DNA of 64,000 nucleotides from contig MBPM02000007.1 of assembly GCA_001695595.3 (NCBI GenBank), forward strand, positions 1,302,001 through 1,366,000, written 5' to 3'. This document shows positions 43,858 through 56,907 of the stretch, in pieces (the first letter of the stretch is position 1; each line of letters starts with the position of its first letter). The notes beneath the pieces are model-generated. The model saw only the letters and a list, made by a program, of their open reading frames with translations, did no database searches and was not told the DNA's origin. Source of the stretch: Plasmopara viticola. Taxonomy: Eukaryota > Oomycota > Peronosporomycetes > Peronosporales > Peronosporaceae. The translations under genes and the position numbers were made by a program.

Positions 43858-43972
43858 AAGCTTTTTGATTGTATCAGGAAGCTTCTCAACCATACATTTT
43901 TTAGTCAAGGTTAAATATCTTAGTTGAGCGTGTCGGAGGCATGCGACGTTTGATATGAAAGGGAATTAACAA

Positions 43973-44073
43973 CCGAGTGTAGCTCAGTTGGTAGAGCGAT
44001 TGACTGTAGTGTTCGATACTAAGCTCAGTATGCCCAAAATCAATTGGTCGCTGGTTTGATTCCGGCAAGCTTG
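43973..44073 (+). tRNA. tRNA-Tyr(GUA)-like gene with intron, degenerate acceptor stem
   Basis: The body matches eukaryotic tRNA-Tyr. D arm is TAGCTCAGTTGGTAGAGC. The anticodon stem ATTGA/TCAAT pairs perfectly around CTGTAG+A. A 29-nt intron sits one base 3' of the GTA anticodon and can itself form ATACT/AGTAT. Variable and T arm are GGTCGCTGG-TTTGATT-CCGGC. The T loop has TTT where TTC is expected. The seven acceptor bases on each side (CCGAGTG / AAGCTTG) barely pair. It is therefore probably a tRNA pseudogene or a tRNA-derived element, not a working tRNA. Confidence 0.6.
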
Positions 44074-44077
44074 CCGG
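44062..44077. repeat. Perfect 16-bp palindrome
   Basis: CCGGCAAGCTTGCCGG is fully self-complementary. Its left half is the 3' strand of the tRNA-like T stem plus the first acceptor bases, so the palindrome replaces the normal acceptor end. Confidence 0.7.
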
Positions 44078-47000
44078 CGTTTCGCGCGGTTGACATTCCA
44101 TTAGTATGGATTATGAGCGTAGTCTGCGAGGCAATACTAGTAGTGCAAGCCTTGTTCACCGATTAGGCAATGGCTCAATCTGCGGCTGTGTCCAACATTA
44201 TTGACGCTGTCGAAATGATACCGTTCTTACTTAATCGTATCTGTGGACAACATCAAGTCACAGTGCAAAAATTGTTGAGTCTAAAAGCTACCACATTCGA
44301 TTTGCTTCGCTCCGCGGTGCTTACATTATGCTATCATACAAGGTTTTGATAAAGAACGCACACGCTAGAAATGCTCAGCGTGGCTGCAGGCACCTTTTCA
44401 ATATATACATACCTGTTTGCATACTGACGTAAATCAGGAATATCAAAAAGGTTAGAGTTCCTGCGCATAAAAGGTGGCTGCAATTGCGTCCCTCCCTTCG
44501 ACCAGGCAAATGAAACGCGTCACGGTGCTCGAAGCCAAAGGCAAATGTTGTGCTTTCATCTTTGACTTCACCCCTTTTTTTGCTTAATGCTGTTAACGTC
44601 ATATAGCTAAAACTATCGGGTCTGGGCTTTCCTAGGGTATAGGCAGAACAAGCTCAACTTGCTCCTGCGATAGCGTCTACTGCGGAGTCCGCGATAGTTG
44701 AGTTTAAGGAGTTCACTTTCAGCAAAAAAGAAGAAAAAACATTTCTTTCAATCGAGGATATAAGATAGCCATCAAAGGGGACTAAATTATAAATCAGGTG
44801 CGCGTGATGTTTGCATTTTCATTTTTTTAATGGAAGGCTTAGCGATAAATCTTCATCTTTACATAATTTACCTGGGCGATTCATCGCCAGACAACACTTT
44901 AACAGACCATTTACAGCAAAACTCTTTGCAGCAAGCTTTGAGCTCCGCCTAAGAGCACGTGCACTGGCTGAAGCGTAAATCAAAAAGAGTCAGAGGTCTC
45001 CATTGTGGGAAAGTCTATCTTTGAACAAGCTAAGGTGACTGTGCTCACGGGTGACCACAAACTAGGCGTGGGGTCCGTACTTATATGTTTTAAAGCAGCC
45101 TGTGATGATTTAAGTGGCAAATTAATCGCACTTCAGGCGTAATGCATTTAAAGTCAGCCTTGCTCGTTCAAGACCGGTTATCACCTTTAATACTTGAGTA
45201 TGAGGCTGCTGAACAGAGGCAATGAATTTGAGCATTGCCGAGCAAAATAACATCGGCTGCTATGGCAACGGCAAGCTTAAATACGTTACTCATTTCGTCG
45301 TAAAAGGGACAATAAAAAGTTTATGTGTCATTAAGAGACTGACAGAAGCAGAAGCCTAAAAATCAATCTTTGATTGAAGTAGAGCGTCATAATGGAGTAA
45401 AGTTAGATCAGTGTGACCTTACTAAAAAGAATGCGAGAGCTTGACAGACTTTAAGGTAAACTAGTAACGGTGAACTAATGGCTGTACACAAAGTGTACGA
45501 GAAAACAAAAACCTAATTCGAGTTTCGGTAGCTATTTTCACCTAGGCCCCTTTCACAATAATTCTATCAAAAAAACATAATCTTAAAGTAACGATAAGTC
45601 CATTACATGACAAGTATTTGACGGCGTCCACGCAAGCGCCTCTACTTCACAGCGCAAGTGCATAGTCAAGGAAAGACGAAGGACATATCCGCATTAGGTT
45701 TACGATTTCTACAAGAAGGGTAAAAGCCCCTTCATGATTGAGTGCACGCGATCGAAAATTTGATTCGGGCTTGCCTTGGCGACAAGCTGTGGATTAGATA
45801 AAAAAAGCCAAGATTCGAGAGGCATTCGAGGAGAACTGAACCTTCTTGACCATGAAACTGGTAAGCTTTGAGGACAAATTACTACTGTGTGTAGATAGCC
45901 TTTCCTTACAGACATTTACAGGCTTAGTCGTGCACTGCTTTGAACCTCATCTTTTTAACAAAATGGAAGTGGCGCACTTCTAGCCGCCTAATGGCTACCA
46001 AGATCGCTTGCCTTACCAGCAAGGTCGAGCGCGGAAAGCCTGCTGCTTTTCTACTAGTCGAAGTCCTCTGAATTGAAATGCGGCCTGCATAAAATGTCGA
46101 ATGCGTCGACATTACCTCTGAAAGCTTCAAGTCGACTTATGCTCTTTCAGGAGCGAAAACAGTCAACAAAAAGATGGTTCACCTGATTAATTAATTCTGT
46201 CAAACAATTTGTTCTCGCTGCAGCGAGACTGCCGCGTTTCTTTGCCTAAAGAAAGCGAGAGTTGGGGTCTCTGGCTTTTCTTTATTAGCTAGCAATATGA
46301 GGGGCAAAATATAATGTGATTGACTCCAAAATTGATAATTTTGTAAAAATCCAAAATCTTTTATAGCTCTTGCATTTTCAAATGTACACTTAACATTGAC
46401 ATTCTGTCCACTGCTGCTGACCGTTTCTGTTTTTCGCTGAGATATGGCAACTTTAATGTTATCGACTCGATTGCTCTAGAGCTATATGGTAAGACTGTTG
46501 TTCCGATGGCTGACTGTAAGCTTTTCTGGAACAATTTTCGTAATTTAGCGCTCGGTATGTATGAAAGCATGGTGCGAAATCGTAAAAGTACAGCGGTACG
46601 GCCTCTTCTACTGGAGACGGGTATTTGAATGATACACGTTCTCCTCTTAGGATTGTGTAATTTCTACTATAACGTTGGAAACAAATGATTAATTTCGGAA
46701 GCGCCTTCTAATAGACCATTCAAATGCTGGAGCTGACTTAAATACGTTATGGCCCTCCACTGGTGCCGCATCTGCAAATGATACGACTGCTTATCAGCTT
46801 GGTCGCGGTGCGTTTGTGGCTGGCTCTTAGCCAAATTAAGCTTGATAATAGCCAGTGAGAGAGCAGCAGGAACAAGGCAAATTTGATATAATCGGTAAAT
46901 GGCATTCCTTGAATTGAAGTAGACCGACCAGTAAAGGCTCCTTCAGTGTGGCCTACACTACGCTCCTGACGAAGTGGCTAAGGAACAGCTATGGCTATGC

Positions 47001-47525
47001 AGATCTGCATGTGTTCTATCCCATCCGAAAAAGGACCATAATTTCTGCGGAGAGGGGTAGCACCAATCGCTCACAAAAAACCAAGGAAACCTCTCATTAG
47101 ACTTGGGGGTTAGATATCAAATAAGTCAAAGCCGTTACAGCTTGAAACGCTTTAAAATGTTGTGCGTTACTACAGTTAATACTGCCGGAAGAGTCAGCCT
47201 GTTCATATAGAGGGGCTGCTTGAAATATGTAAGTATCTTCTTGCTTCAAGCCCTTTGTAGCCGATTCGGACCACACACCAATGAAGAGGCAATAATTGTG
47301 GCGCATTAATATAAAAAATAGCACCCTTTTTTGTTATATATTGCTTTGGGCTCACTTCAAGCCTTTTGAATTTAAACTTGCCGACGCGCTTTTGGGCAAG
47401 TTAGACTATCACTTGGTCTACATTAGCGAGATTGTAAGCTTAACTCACGAGCGTATCCAAATTAGAGCCTCTAGTGCAACTCCTCATCGCAAATGTACGC
47501 TGGAAAATGGCTGAAATCAAGAAGT
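44078..47525. other. Gene-poor stretch
   Basis: Only short frames on both strands are present; none has a recognisable domain or clear splice partners. No LTR, tandem array or RNA gene was seen. Confidence 0.5.
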
Positions 47526-47527
47526 AA

Positions 47528-47825
47528 TCCCTTGACAACGAGTGCTGCTACATCGCTGCGAGTGAGTAGATAGTCCATTCCAGGATCGACTGACCTTGTG
47601 GCTCGAGCGCTTAGTCGCTTGACCCGGGAACAGAAGGAGCCCTATAGGATCCGATTCGAGACAGCCAGAATTACTGAAGTAAACTAGCAATCAGACCCAA
47701 ACGTGGAACTGCCATATCGATTTTCACCTTAATGGGTGTGCAAGAGATGGATGGGCTGAGGGCCCTGCAAGCCCCAAAGTGTGATGAGGAGTATGAATAT
47801 CGGTTAGATAATGGGTCGGATAGCA
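47528..47825 (-). repeat. Diverged repeat, unit C (family R1, inverted copy)
   Basis: This is the reverse complement of unit B at 5775-6075. Matching landmarks include CTTGTGGCT-GAG-G-TTAGTCGCT-GACCCGGGA, GGATCC, ACTAG-AA-CA-ACCCAAACGTG, CCATA and TGTGATGAGGA. It proves the repeat is dispersed over at least 40 kb. Confidence 0.6.
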
Positions 47826-50800
47826 ATCAGCACCCCGCCTATGAGACGCCTTAGCTCAATGACATCATTTGTCGAGCTTCTAGAAAGTTTGGTATGCAAA
47901 GGAAGTTGTCAGTTGTCGTGCGGTCCTGAGCTGTTTTTGATTGTGTTCTCAGTTTTTGAATGCTATCATCTTACAATATTCAAATCGCCGCTTAGAACTG
48001 GGTCACTATATCAATATTACCAATTATTGTGTTGAACACTAGAAGTAGGGAACTATCCCATCAAGACTTAGGGCTCGTAATTTTCATACAATGCATGACT
48101 TTTCTTCAAAACGCATTATCCACCAAATACAAGTGCTGTGATTTGTGCTGCCTTACAGTGTTCTGCATAACGACGACCTGTTGACACCGGCTTGACAGGG
48201 TGATGCAAAATAAGTGCTATTCTCGACGTAGTCCAATTCCTGCTCGTAAGTCTGTGACTCCTAATTTCGAGCCGAGCCCTAATAAGAATATGTTAAATTG
48301 ATCTTACACACGCCACACTTACATAGTTCACGTGCTTGCAAGCCCACGGGTCACCAAATAGGTGGTCACAGGCGACTGGTATATACTTGAAATATATCAA
48401 TAATCCCGACCCCTTCCTAAATCAAATGAAGGTGCACGATAATTTTAAGCCAGTGCAATTAACCTCGATGAGGCACACGATCACGAGGTTTCGTGCGTGC
48501 GAGTAGAAAAATATAGGTATGCAAAATAGAGTGGGTAATATTGAAAATCTTTAGGTGGGTAAAATAGCAGAACGAACAAACCGTGTTAACGTCAGCACGA
48601 CACGATTAAAATTACAGGTTCACGGTGAGTATCATAGCCCCACCAGTGTTGCAGACGAAAATAAAAGAGATGGGCAACACATGCATTCAGGCTGGCAACA
48701 CGGTCTTGCAAGAAAAGAGCTAGGACGTGGTACCTAATCGTTGTTTTGGATGCCACGAAAGACGCTTTGAGTGACGGTACAAAGACATGTAAGAAAATTA
48801 ACTAAGTTTGAGTGGTCGTCTTGACACGGCAGGTGCGCTCCAATCAAAAGCACTTTTAGCGGTGTCAGAGCTGCTCAACTTCAAAGAGCTCAGAGCTGTG
48901 AAACTCTTGGCTGAGCAAATACCGATAATATATTTGAGATGGTTTTTCAACTTCTCTTGAATTTCTTGAGACGAGATGTCATGAGTAAGGATTAGACAGT
49001 GTACACTGCGATCGTAAACAGAAAGCTTGAAGGTTGTCAATGATCCAGTCGATATCCATCAAATTGTCCAGATGTAATTCACTTTAAATCGAGGCACGAA
49101 GTTATAGTACTTTTCATAAGTCACCTGGCAATGACGACTGACACTACAGCAATTTGAGCGTTTGCCTCGAAAAGACAGCGATTCGTATTTTAAGAAAATT
49201 AAGAAAATCACACTTGTCATGTATCCGACGACCTAACGAAGTGTAGCGACGACTCCAAACTTATAATAGGTCTAATAGTGTATTAGTTCCGGCACACACG
49301 TCAATCTTACGGATTGACGCACCACATGGTGATTATACATGGTGGTCATACACCCTCATGACACTTTGTACGTCTAATGGTATGCTATCGATGCCAGAAA
49401 GATCTCCAAACACCTCGACGATAGGTTGCTGACTGGTCAGACATCGGTATCTGCCATTACAGGCTTTCGCCCAATATACTTGGTCGATATATTTGCCTGT
49501 TGCCGCGCTTAAGAACACAAGTCGTCACAAAACGTTTATTATGGCGTTTTCAGAATAGTTTTGAGGGCTGTGAAAAATCAAAATTTATGCCAACATTGAC
49601 AGATGAGTCTTTGTGGCAAAGTTGACTGAGAACCGCGGCGGCGTCGAAAAATCGCAGCTTGTTAACGAATCGCTCTCTGCTTCTGATTCCGGCTTGCAAT
49701 AATTTTCCGGACAAACTTATTGAAGCTGATCCAACTGATCTCACGTGCTCTAGCCACTTCATAGGATATCATGGAAGAGCCTGCATTTCTCTATGCGCTC
49801 CACAAAAATTTGCTATCCTTGGCAAGCAAGGGTCTCACCGACGCCTTGGTCTTAAGACTTTTTTGTGAGAGGCATCAGCCAAACCAAAGCGTCTAAGATT
49901 TGTGTCAACTCAGATGATGGGTCTTTCTCGGCAATGTATGTTATGCGATTTACAATTAGTTCAACCGTAAGCGTCTCATCGAGGTGCTGGAACTGCATCG
50001 AGAGTTCGATTGACTATGTGCTGTGCCATCAATTTGGATAGCATTACATGCACACTACCTCATAGAAGCTTGAACCCCAACCTTTCGGCCGATAACAAGG
50101 TACTATCAGCCGCCGTATGGCCACTCTTTTTCCTCAAATTATCGAGGTTGAGCGTGGTATAGCCGTTGAAAAGCATCTTAAATCTTATACAAGGATCGAA
50201 GCCCTGAGGGTCGCCCACATAGGTTGTTTAGGTATTCAAAACGATTAAAGGTCCACGCCTTAATAGGATCGGAAAAGTTCGATGACATGATGCCTCATTT
50301 TGTTTAAAGAAAACGAATTAATGGTAAGTTTGATATTTGGCAACGTCTTTTCCATTTACTGAAATAGCCTACTTCTTCATTTGTCCGACATCTCCCGTGC
50401 TTTCTTGGCCAAAAGCAATTTCATCTTATGCTCCGCTCACCATTTTTTTGCGTATTTATATTATTGTTTTTGTGAGGATACTCGTCTTGAATAAATAATA
50501 GATCGAAAAAGATTTCCAAGTCTCTTTATCACTACTTGTAGAAGCAGTCTGGTCTGCACGAGTATATAAGCTCTAGAATTTTTGGCCTACTTATGTAGAA
50601 GGGTGCAGCTCTGTAAAATTGCACGAGCAGCATGGTTGGGTGCAAACTTAGTTATAACAACCTGTTGGGAAACAATTTTGGCGTTGTAGTGCAATTATGT
50701 TGCCAAGCACGCAAGTGCTTCTTTCTGTCAGAACATTTGTCCACAACCAATTGTCGGTTGTTTACATCATCAAGAAAATTCCCGATTGTTGATACAGCCT

Positions 50801-51283
50801 TGTCAAGCACAGTGGTAAGCCGTGAGCCCTTATTCGACATTACTGTAAAGCAAAAGCATATAATCACTGCATTTATTTACAGCCTGGCTGCTTTTCTAGT
50901 CACACTAACTGGCGGAGTTGTCAAATTCTCAGGCGGCAAGCGAACATCACGAGAGCCAACCTTCACCAAAGTGAAGACAAAGCGCATCCACGGGTACTAG
51001 AAGAATATATAAGGAAGTCGACGTGCGGCCCGCGTCTTTGACATTTGACAGGACTGACAGGCCCTTCTTACATACTTCGCGAGCCTATCGCACATGTGAA
51101 ATCACATTGATGTTGGAATGCCCTATAAAATATCTCGGCCTTTTAACTGCAAATTGGACAACCATGTGCCTCCTAGGGTATATTGTAATTTAGTCCCTCG
51201 CCGATCAGATCAACGCCTCATGCTGGATCTACTAGATCGACCTAATGATGGGGCAGACCGTCTACCTTTCATATATAAAGCAG
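47826..51283. other. Gene-poor stretch
   Basis: No recognisable gene. The longest ATG frame is near 50.63-51.00 kb (about 120 codons, with a hydrophobic HIITAFIYSLAAFLVTL stretch). It lacks a family match and could be chance. Confidence 0.45.
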
Positions 51284-51316
51284 CTTCGATCGCTATCGAG
51301 GGGATAGCGATCGAAG
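51284..51316. repeat. Perfect 14-bp hairpin
   Basis: CTTCGATCGCTATC (51284-51297) and GATAGCGATCGAAG (51303-51316) are exact reverse complements around a 5-nt loop, GAGGG. One wobble pair and one further A-T pair can extend the stem. It is not next to any gene I can identify. Confidence 0.7.
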
Positions 51317-51869
51317 TTAACTTTGGCATCTAAGCTTGCTATAAAGAAAAGCACTACGGGCTTCAGTTGACTCCCATTCTGTGAAATCAACGACTATAAT
51401 CGTCAAAAAGTCTTTTATTTCTACGAATATGCTTAAACGCTTTGTCTGGCCTGTGCGAAAGTGTGGCGGCAAGCACACTTAGTCAGGCCTAAATCAATGC
51501 GAAGATTGAATGCACGAAGAATGAAGACTATCTAGCTAGTTTGCGGGACAAGAGGGACGTACTTTTTGCCGTTTTCAAGATAGTAGTCAAGTCAAAACTG
51601 AAAACAGAGGATTCAAATTTGAAGATGCGATCAAAAAATCAGCTGTGCGTAATTCATGGGCATTCAGTAATCGTACGCTGCTTAGTATCTATGGCCGTAG
51701 ATCGTTTCAGCACTTCCAAAGAGCAAATATACGCTTATTTGTGACTCTATTGCGTCTGCACGCGACTAGAATGATAGAAAGAACCTAAGCACCTGCACTG
51801 CTTATCATCATCTATATCGATAAAGGCAAAGCTCTCGGCGTGCCACACGACGAGTTAAAATGATATGGG

Positions 51870-52148
51870 TTAATTGCACCGCCTCGATAGAGCTGAGGGA
51901 TCTTCCAGAGCTTTTCTTACTATAGCGGAGCAGTGTACCTCCGGCTTGCCATCCACCGCACAGGCGCGACCTTTGTAGTAGGTGCATTCTTTCATGCTTG
52001 CGTAGCTTTTGTGGTAGGCACAACCGTTGTCGCTCGCACAGCCTTTGCTGTGTGTGCATTTTCGTCTAGAAAGATAGACGGTACTTACCTGTAGTCGTAC
52101 CGCGTCTCGGTAGCGTTTTCTGCTGAGTTTAGGTTTTAAAGCATCCAT
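51870..52148 (-). pseudogene. WRKY19-like zinc-finger fragment
   Basis: An ATG-started 92-residue frame holds RRKCTHSKGCASDNGCAYHK and KECTYYKGRACAVDG. The C-x5-C-x5-C-x2-H spacing resembles the C-x4-C...C-x2-H units of the WRKY19-like zinc-finger proteins that are abundant in oomycetes, but here the finger is shortened. CAG/GTAAGTACC...CTTTCTAG near 52073-52095 looks like intron ends only 23 bp apart, too short to splice. It is probably a truncated or decayed gene copy. Confidence 0.4.
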
Positions 52149-55100
52149 GAACGTATAGAAATATAGACAGAACCGATAGGTAGTTTTACGACATCTTGGC
52201 GCTTATCAAGGATCGCTATTTGCAAAATCAAGGTTTTAGTGCCTAGAGACGGTCTTTAATGCAAAAAAACTGGACGAAGCAAATTATTTGTGGAAGGCTT
52301 CCTCTTCGTTGGATGATCCAGTCAACAGATTGCTTTCTTCGTCGTCTGGTCTAAACCTTGATTGCGATTCGAATGTTGGCCAAAACATACAAGTACCATT
52401 TACGCTCATACAAAATGAATAAATGTGAATTATCGCTTACCGAAAGATTTGTCTCTTATTGCACGCCTTCTCTGTACACGATTTGTGCAACTTTGCCACA
52501 GCCTAACATGTATGTACACAGATGCATACGACAAAACTCAGACGCGTTATATCAGAATACTCAAGTTGCGCGGCTCAACTATCAAGCTTAACACGGACAA
52601 GGTCAATCCATCAAATATCAGTTTCGGTAGGGTACATGCAGCCAGAGCGTTTTAAAGCTGCCACTAAAGCAAAAGCAGCGCTTTGCTTTGCCCAAAAGAT
52701 TAAATCTTCTTATTGTTTTTTAGTTTATATCACATCTTCTTGGGCTTGTGCTTAATTGTTTGTATTGTTCTTGTGATCGTCACTAGACGATGCATTGATC
52801 GTTGCGATTTCGTAAATAAATCTTCTGTGCCCGGAAAAAATAAGATTTCGTACTTCATGCAACACTATAATTGTGCATCGATGTTTTACTTGCAATGACA
52901 TTACGAGAAAGTTGCGTTTAAATACGCCTGAAGCCGTAAAGTAGGATGTAGAAAAAAGCAATTTCTTCAATGAGTTATCAAAATAATATTTCCTTCCTTC
53001 TAGGTGCCTAGAGTAGAACTCAACTTACTGTAATCGTTATGCTGAAGAAGCAGTGTCAGACACGTTTTAAACTCTATTGCCGTGTTCACGCAATGCATCG
53101 TCGCGATTCAAGGTCTCACGAGTCTTTGCTACAATACTAAGCATCAATGCTTCATATACTTTGCGACAGTATTTGGGTTCACATCGCCAGCATGCATCCA
53201 TTCACGTGCAAGTTAAGCAGATGCGAACAGCTTGCCATGTCGCGTGGAGCGTTGAAAAAAGACAATGTCGAGCGCGTAATAATGTTGCTCCAAACTAAGC
53301 GACCTTATCACGTCACTCGATTTTCCAAGGACGACTGGACGATATCCTAATGGTCAACACGGCAAATGTCGCCCGCCGTGGAGTTTAACAAAAATTTGCT
53401 GGATTTGTGGCAAACGACGGAGTGCTGTGTATAACTAGAAGTCAGATTAACTAGCAATCGAAGCATCAATCTGTGACGTAACCGTCGTCGCCGGCAGTTT
53501 TGCTGGCAATGGATTTTACAACATAATAAAAAAAAATCCCAAAATACATATGCACTGGCACTAACTATAGGAACAGGCGATTCTAAAGTCCCTGATCAGA
53601 AGACAGTTCCTGATTTCCCAAATCATTTAGAACTAAGAGATCTTATTGGCTGAAAGAAATTTAGGATGTGTGAAAAGCCAGATGGAGTGAAAAAGAATGA
53701 TGGCTTTTAGAATGATAGCAGTAGATGGCTTAAAGCCACCAGTTAGGCTGTAGCAACAGAATATATCGTAGGAGCTCTCCATGCAAAATCACTGTCCAAT
53801 TTGCTTTAATCAAACAACACTTCATTACACTGCTGCGTTCCTCAATTATTGCACGTCCTAGTATGTCGCGTGGATTCATGTAAGTACCAGACGCAGATAA
53901 TTCGGTAACGAGGGCGGAGTTAGCAAGCAGTACATAAGCTTTTTTGATTTGTTTATCGAGAAAAAAACGCACATAGTAACATTCTTTGCCAATTGACGCT
54001 AGGAACTCGACGTCGTGGTGATAAATTTTGGCTAGAGTGCTTTGCGCTTAAAGAAAAAACTGAAAAATAAGAACTTCATTTTAAATTCGTCCGTCACGTT
54101 TACGTAGCCTTATATGCCTATATGCAACAATCTATAGCTCCAGTTCGCGACGTGCCTAAATTGAGATGCACAATGGTCTTTTTGCTCATTAGTTGTTGCC
54201 ATTTGCCCATCAACAGGCTTGCGCTTTGTGTGCAGCTTCCAAGTATCTGCAAAACTGATTATTGTGTGCTGCTACACGGGCGGCGTCCTTTTGGGACTTA
54301 CTAGCCTTCCTGCTCTGAAGCCAATGGTGTTGGCTGCTCATATATGTATCTCTTCTTGCACAGGTGCCATTTTGATTACTTCCCTTGCTTCGATTTTTTT
54401 CCTTTTGCTGCCTATCGGGCTTCTTGAAAAGACGTACAAACCTAATTTTAAACAACTTGGCACGTAGTTGAGCCCCGTAGCGATCAATACTTGCAAAATG
54501 TTCGAATCGTTTGAAATATACAATCCGTAAAGCTCCAAGCAAAATTTGCACTAATTGAGGTGGTCAGGGCCCAGGAAGCCTTTATCGATAAGAAATTCAA
54601 AAAACGATTGGCAAAGCGTACAGGTGTATCTGAGCTAATGCATGCAGCTGCATCAAGCGCTTTCAACGGACTTGAGGACTAACTTAAACTTCTTCCTTAA
54701 ACAAATTGGAGCGTACGCATACCGAAGTTGAGCGCCCTCGGCATTTTCTTGATCGAACCCAAATTTCCAAGAAGTCACCCATACACACTTGTGCTTCATC
54801 ATAATGCTCAAGCAGCTTTTTTGCATTTGTTGTTCCATTTTGTATTCCTACTTTGCCGCATTGAGCGATTTTGCCACGTCATCCTCTTTTAAAACGGCAA
54901 GGAGCTTCGTGAACAACGTCTTACAAGACTTGTGCTCGGCGTTAACTTCGTGCATAAAATCTAGACAGACGACCAGCATGAGCAGCTATGATAAAGCTTT
55001 GTCAAGCACTGGTGCAACATCCTCGTCAAGCACCGTTGAGCTAGCCGACACAGACGACTGTGTACTAAACTTTGGTGAGCGAGACTTACGTTGTCGGACC

Positions 55101-56559
55101 AACTTGACTGCTACCTGAGCCTTTGGGCCAGCTATCGCGCGCTACATGGGCTCTTTAAAAGCTACAAGTGAACCGAGAAAGCTTTGCTTACAAAGGCCAT
55201 TGTATCAGCTTAATCTTTAGGTGGCTGTGCCTTGCATCAATCTCCGCGTTCACATTTGCTTAAGGATTACATTTGTCGTCAAAAGAGTCCGGTGATGGGT
55301 GGTCTAAAAGATCCATGGGCAGCGAGCCTCCAGGATATTACCACCCACTCAAATTGGAAAGTCTTTTTCGTTCGTATGCTTAGACTATCTCACATTGTAG
55401 GTCGGAGACAAACTTATCCCAGAGACATTCCAGATATAGCTAGACCAAGCAAGGCGCTAGACGCTTAAGCACCGAACACGCGTATTGGGTAAACCCTTAC
55501 TTAAGTGCGATCCAAAGTCTGCAGCTAACATACAAATCGCACTCTGCTTGTTATTGCAATTGCAACAATACATAAACTTCTGACTGAAAGTAATTCAGCG
55601 GATCCCACGAGCTCTGCAAAGCGCTATAATCGCGCCAGTTCATAGAAAGCTCACAGATTTCGTGCGTGTGTTTCACTACACGCTCTGTAGTAAAGAATTA
55701 TAGATCTTAAAATCAGAGGTCACAAATATGTCCATGATCGTGTGGCTTCTTTGTGAGAAGTAGCAGCTGGATTGACACGCCTGAGATTGCTGCCTTGACA
55801 GCTCGGACGAGGCTTTGCGGGGAGACCCCAAGGAGTTGTGAATTGTGAGCCTTTTAGTCGAACCAATCAACACGCGCGTGTGAGTTGTGCCGAAAAGTCA
55901 ATTTCTACATAATGAGTCCCAGACTTGGTTCACGCTAGCCAAAGAAACCCTTATGGCCAATAGCGAGGTATTTATTCGCTTGAGTAAGCTTTGCAACGAT
56001 TATCTTCGTGGGTACATTAGTATCTTCGAATGCTTTTATACTTATTTCGGGCGTATATATTTCGACGTTTTTTCTAAGAAGCTGAACGCACGACATGGGC
56101 GAAATCAAGGCTCACCAAAGGCTTTCTTTTCTTTGCGGATTAGGCAACTGATCTTTATGTGCTGCCTCACCAATCGATTCAATGCTCGTACCCTTCTTAC
56201 CATAGCATGTCCACGATCGACTAACACGTATCCATATTAAGGACAAGAAACGACTTTGATGTTCAAGTTTTTAAGTTGTACTGTCAATCTCCTTTGATCA
56301 AAAGAACATTAAGAGCGTGTACGCTAGCTAGACGAGCAAAACCGAACTAGATAGCGCTGCTTTCTCACCGAGCCATCTGAGATCACCTCTATCCTTAGTC
56401 GATGTGTAAAGTTTAGCCTCACATCAGAAATCATCAACACTTGAAGTTACTTATTCCCATCTTAAATTGCCTCCATTGCTACAAAATCATCCTTTATAGA
56501 CTATCAATTCCTCAGAGGCTAAGATATTACGGTGTATATCAGCCACAAATCCAGCATAC
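52149..56559. other. Gene-poor stretch
   Basis: Many short frames on both strands, none with a recognised domain. No repeats with long identity, LTR pair or RNA gene were seen by eye. Confidence 0.45.
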
Positions 56560-56907
56560 CGTCTTATTCCCCCCCCGCAGACCGCCCCACCTTTCTGACG
56601 TTCGACTTTTCCCGCATGTCTATTGCCGGTAACGTTTGAAGCTCTTGGGCAAGACGGACGCTCACCTCGCTAAAACTTTTCGGGAAACACACCAAAGGTG
56701 TGCCTATGCAATCTGCAACCAAAGCAATATGTATTGCTCTACTTAAGCTAATTAGGTTTGAACCTTAGTCAGTATATTTTCTTAGCAATAGGACAAGAAA
56801 CGACTTATATGTGCTATTCTAGAGGAGAAAACCTGTCTATAATCCTTCTTTTCTTGTTAAGCGATTTTAATTGCCTCTTTCAACGTTGCAGAGTGCGTTA
56901 TAACGAG
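56560..56907 (+). repeat. Dispersed repeat, copy 2 (family R2)
   Basis: Same order and orientation of blocks as 2400-2745 (see copy 1). A run of eight C at about 56570 precedes it. The minus strand again carries a Cys-Phe-Gly-Cys stretch in one frame. Confidence 0.55.
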
